Shown one piece after another: positions 63,340-64,000 of a stretch of 64,000 bases of DNA. The notes under the pieces were generated by a model that was not told the DNA's origin, did no database searches, and worked only from the letters and a program-made list of their open reading frames with translations. Both the position numbers and the translations under genes were made by a program. Position 1 is the first letter of the stretch, and each line of letters begins with the position of its first letter. The stretch is from Streptomyces sp. NBC_01197. GTDB lineage: Bacteria; Actinomycetota; Actinomycetes; Streptomycetales; Streptomycetaceae. The stretch spans positions 1,800,001 through 1,864,000 of the forward strand of contig NZ_CP108569.1 in the NCBI RefSeq assembly GCF_036010505.1, read 5' to 3'.

Positions 63340-64000
63340 TTATCGGTCCCCGAAGATCGTGCGGTGCCAGTCCTTGCGGGCCACCGCTGTGTTGTCGTAC
63401 ATGACGTGCTTGACCTGGGTGTACTCCTCGAACGAGTACACGGACATGTCCTTGCCGAAGCCGCTTGCCTTGTAACCGCCGTGCGGCATCTCGCTGATGA
63501 TCGGAATGTGGTCGTTGACCCACACACAGCCGGCCTGGATCTCACGGGTCGCCCGGTTCGCCCGGAAGACGTCCCGGGTCCAGGCGGAGGAGGCCAGTCC
63601 GTAGGGGGTGTCGTTGGCGAGGGCGATGCCCTCGTCGTCGGAGCCGAAGGGCAGCACGACCAGGACCGGGCCGAAGATCTCGGCCTGGACGATCTCGCTG
63701 TCCTGGGCTGCGTCGGCGATCAGGGTCGGGAGGTAGTAGGCGCCGTCGTTCCCGGGCGCCGCGCCGCCGGTGACCACGCGCGCAGTCTCCCTGGCGCGGT
63801 CCACGAAGGCCGCGACCCGGTCGCGCTGGGCGTAGCTGATCAGCGGGCCGATGTCGGTCGACTCGTCGAAGGGGTCGCCGAGGCGGAGGGTGCCCATCAG
63901 TTCGGCGACGCCCTGGACGAAGGCGTCGTAGAGCGGGCGCTGGACGTAGGCGCGGGTGGCGGCCGTGCAGTCCTGGCCGGTGTTGATGAGCGAGCCCGCG
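63340..64000 (-). CDS. Aldehyde dehydrogenase, partial (gamma-aminobutyraldehyde dehydrogenase-like)
   Basis: The C-terminal 219 residues are in the window; the gene continues past the right edge. The frame starts with AGSLINTGQDCTAATRAYV, including the catalytic cysteine. GPVLVVLPFGSDDEG, MPHGGYKASGFGKDMSVYSFEEYTQVKHV and the C-terminus fit the family that oxidises gamma-aminobutyraldehyde. As first gene of the polyamine operon it would turn the oxidase product into GABA for gabT. Confidence 0.9.
   Translation of the reverse strand, partial: AGSLINTGQDCTAATRAYVQRPLYDAFVQGVAELMGTLRLGDPFDESTDIGPLISYAQRDRVAAFVDRARETARVVTGGAAPGNDGAYYLPTLIADAAQDSEIVQAEIFGPVLVVLPFGSDDEGIALANDTPYGLASSAWTRDVFRANRATREIQAGCVWVNDHIPIISEMPHGGYKASGFGKDMSVYSFEEYTQVKHVMYDNTAVARKDWHRTIFGDR

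Overview
The window is a GC-rich stretch of actinobacterial chromosome. It is almost certainly Streptomyces: strong GC3 bias, many GTG starts, ATGA/GTGA stop-start overlaps, Tat/lipobox proteins, and a gene order (dapA-thyX-dapB-M16 peptidase-pnp-rpsO; ribF-truB-rbfA-infB-nusA-rimP-proS-ispG-rseP-dxr; gabT-potABCD) that I recognise from Streptomyces core genomes. No tRNA or rRNA gene, insertion sequence, prophage or CRISPR array is visible.

Layout. (1) 150-8723, mostly minus strand: diaminopimelate synthesis (dapA, dapB), thyX, an M16 peptidase, polynucleotide phosphorylase and ribosomal protein S15. Two small plus-strand membrane genes are embedded. (2) 9036-23575, mostly plus strand: an accessory-looking block with an orphan cytochrome oxidase subunit I, small proteins, a very large Pro/Gln-rich MinD/ParA-like ATPase (SCO5717 type), a five-gene peptide ABC importer with its own promoter, and a divergent MFS exporter/ArsR-type regulator pair sharing a palindrome. 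(3) 23604-35324, minus strand: ribF, a 1172-residue trypsin-fold plus STAND-like ATPase, then the translation operon truB-rbfA-ylxP-infB-ylxR-nusA-rimP. (4) 35506-37375, plus strand: lipoprotein, DUF4439 ferritin-like protein and a degenerate aminoglycoside-phosphotransferase-like protein, overlapping head to tail. (5) 37466-46317, minus strand: proS, two GNAT acetyltransferases, ispG, site-2 protease and dxr (MEP pathway), and a divergent EPSP synthase paralogue. (6) 46450-64000: acyl-CoA dehydrogenase, aldehyde dehydrogenase, PucR regulator, VirD4-like membrane ATPase, gabT, PAP2 phosphatase, the remnant of a chitinase gene, and a polyamine uptake/oxidation operon (aldehyde dehydrogenase, potD/A/B/C-like, PuuB-like oxidase). 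Together gabT, PucR, the two aldehyde dehydrogenases, the oxidase and the importer suggest a putrescine-to-GABA-to-succinate route.

Most notable observations: short imperfect tandem duplications lie exactly on the stop codons of several unrelated genes, with related arrays in the rpsO-pnp, infB and rimP leaders. A chitinase gene has been deleted down to its promoter, DasR-type operator, start region and last codons. A STAND-like protein with a seemingly dead protease domain sits inside the translation cluster. A pseudo-kinase is coupled to a ferritin-like gene. An EPSP synthase paralogue carries Ala at the Gly96 position. The infB leader holds chained micro-ORFs.
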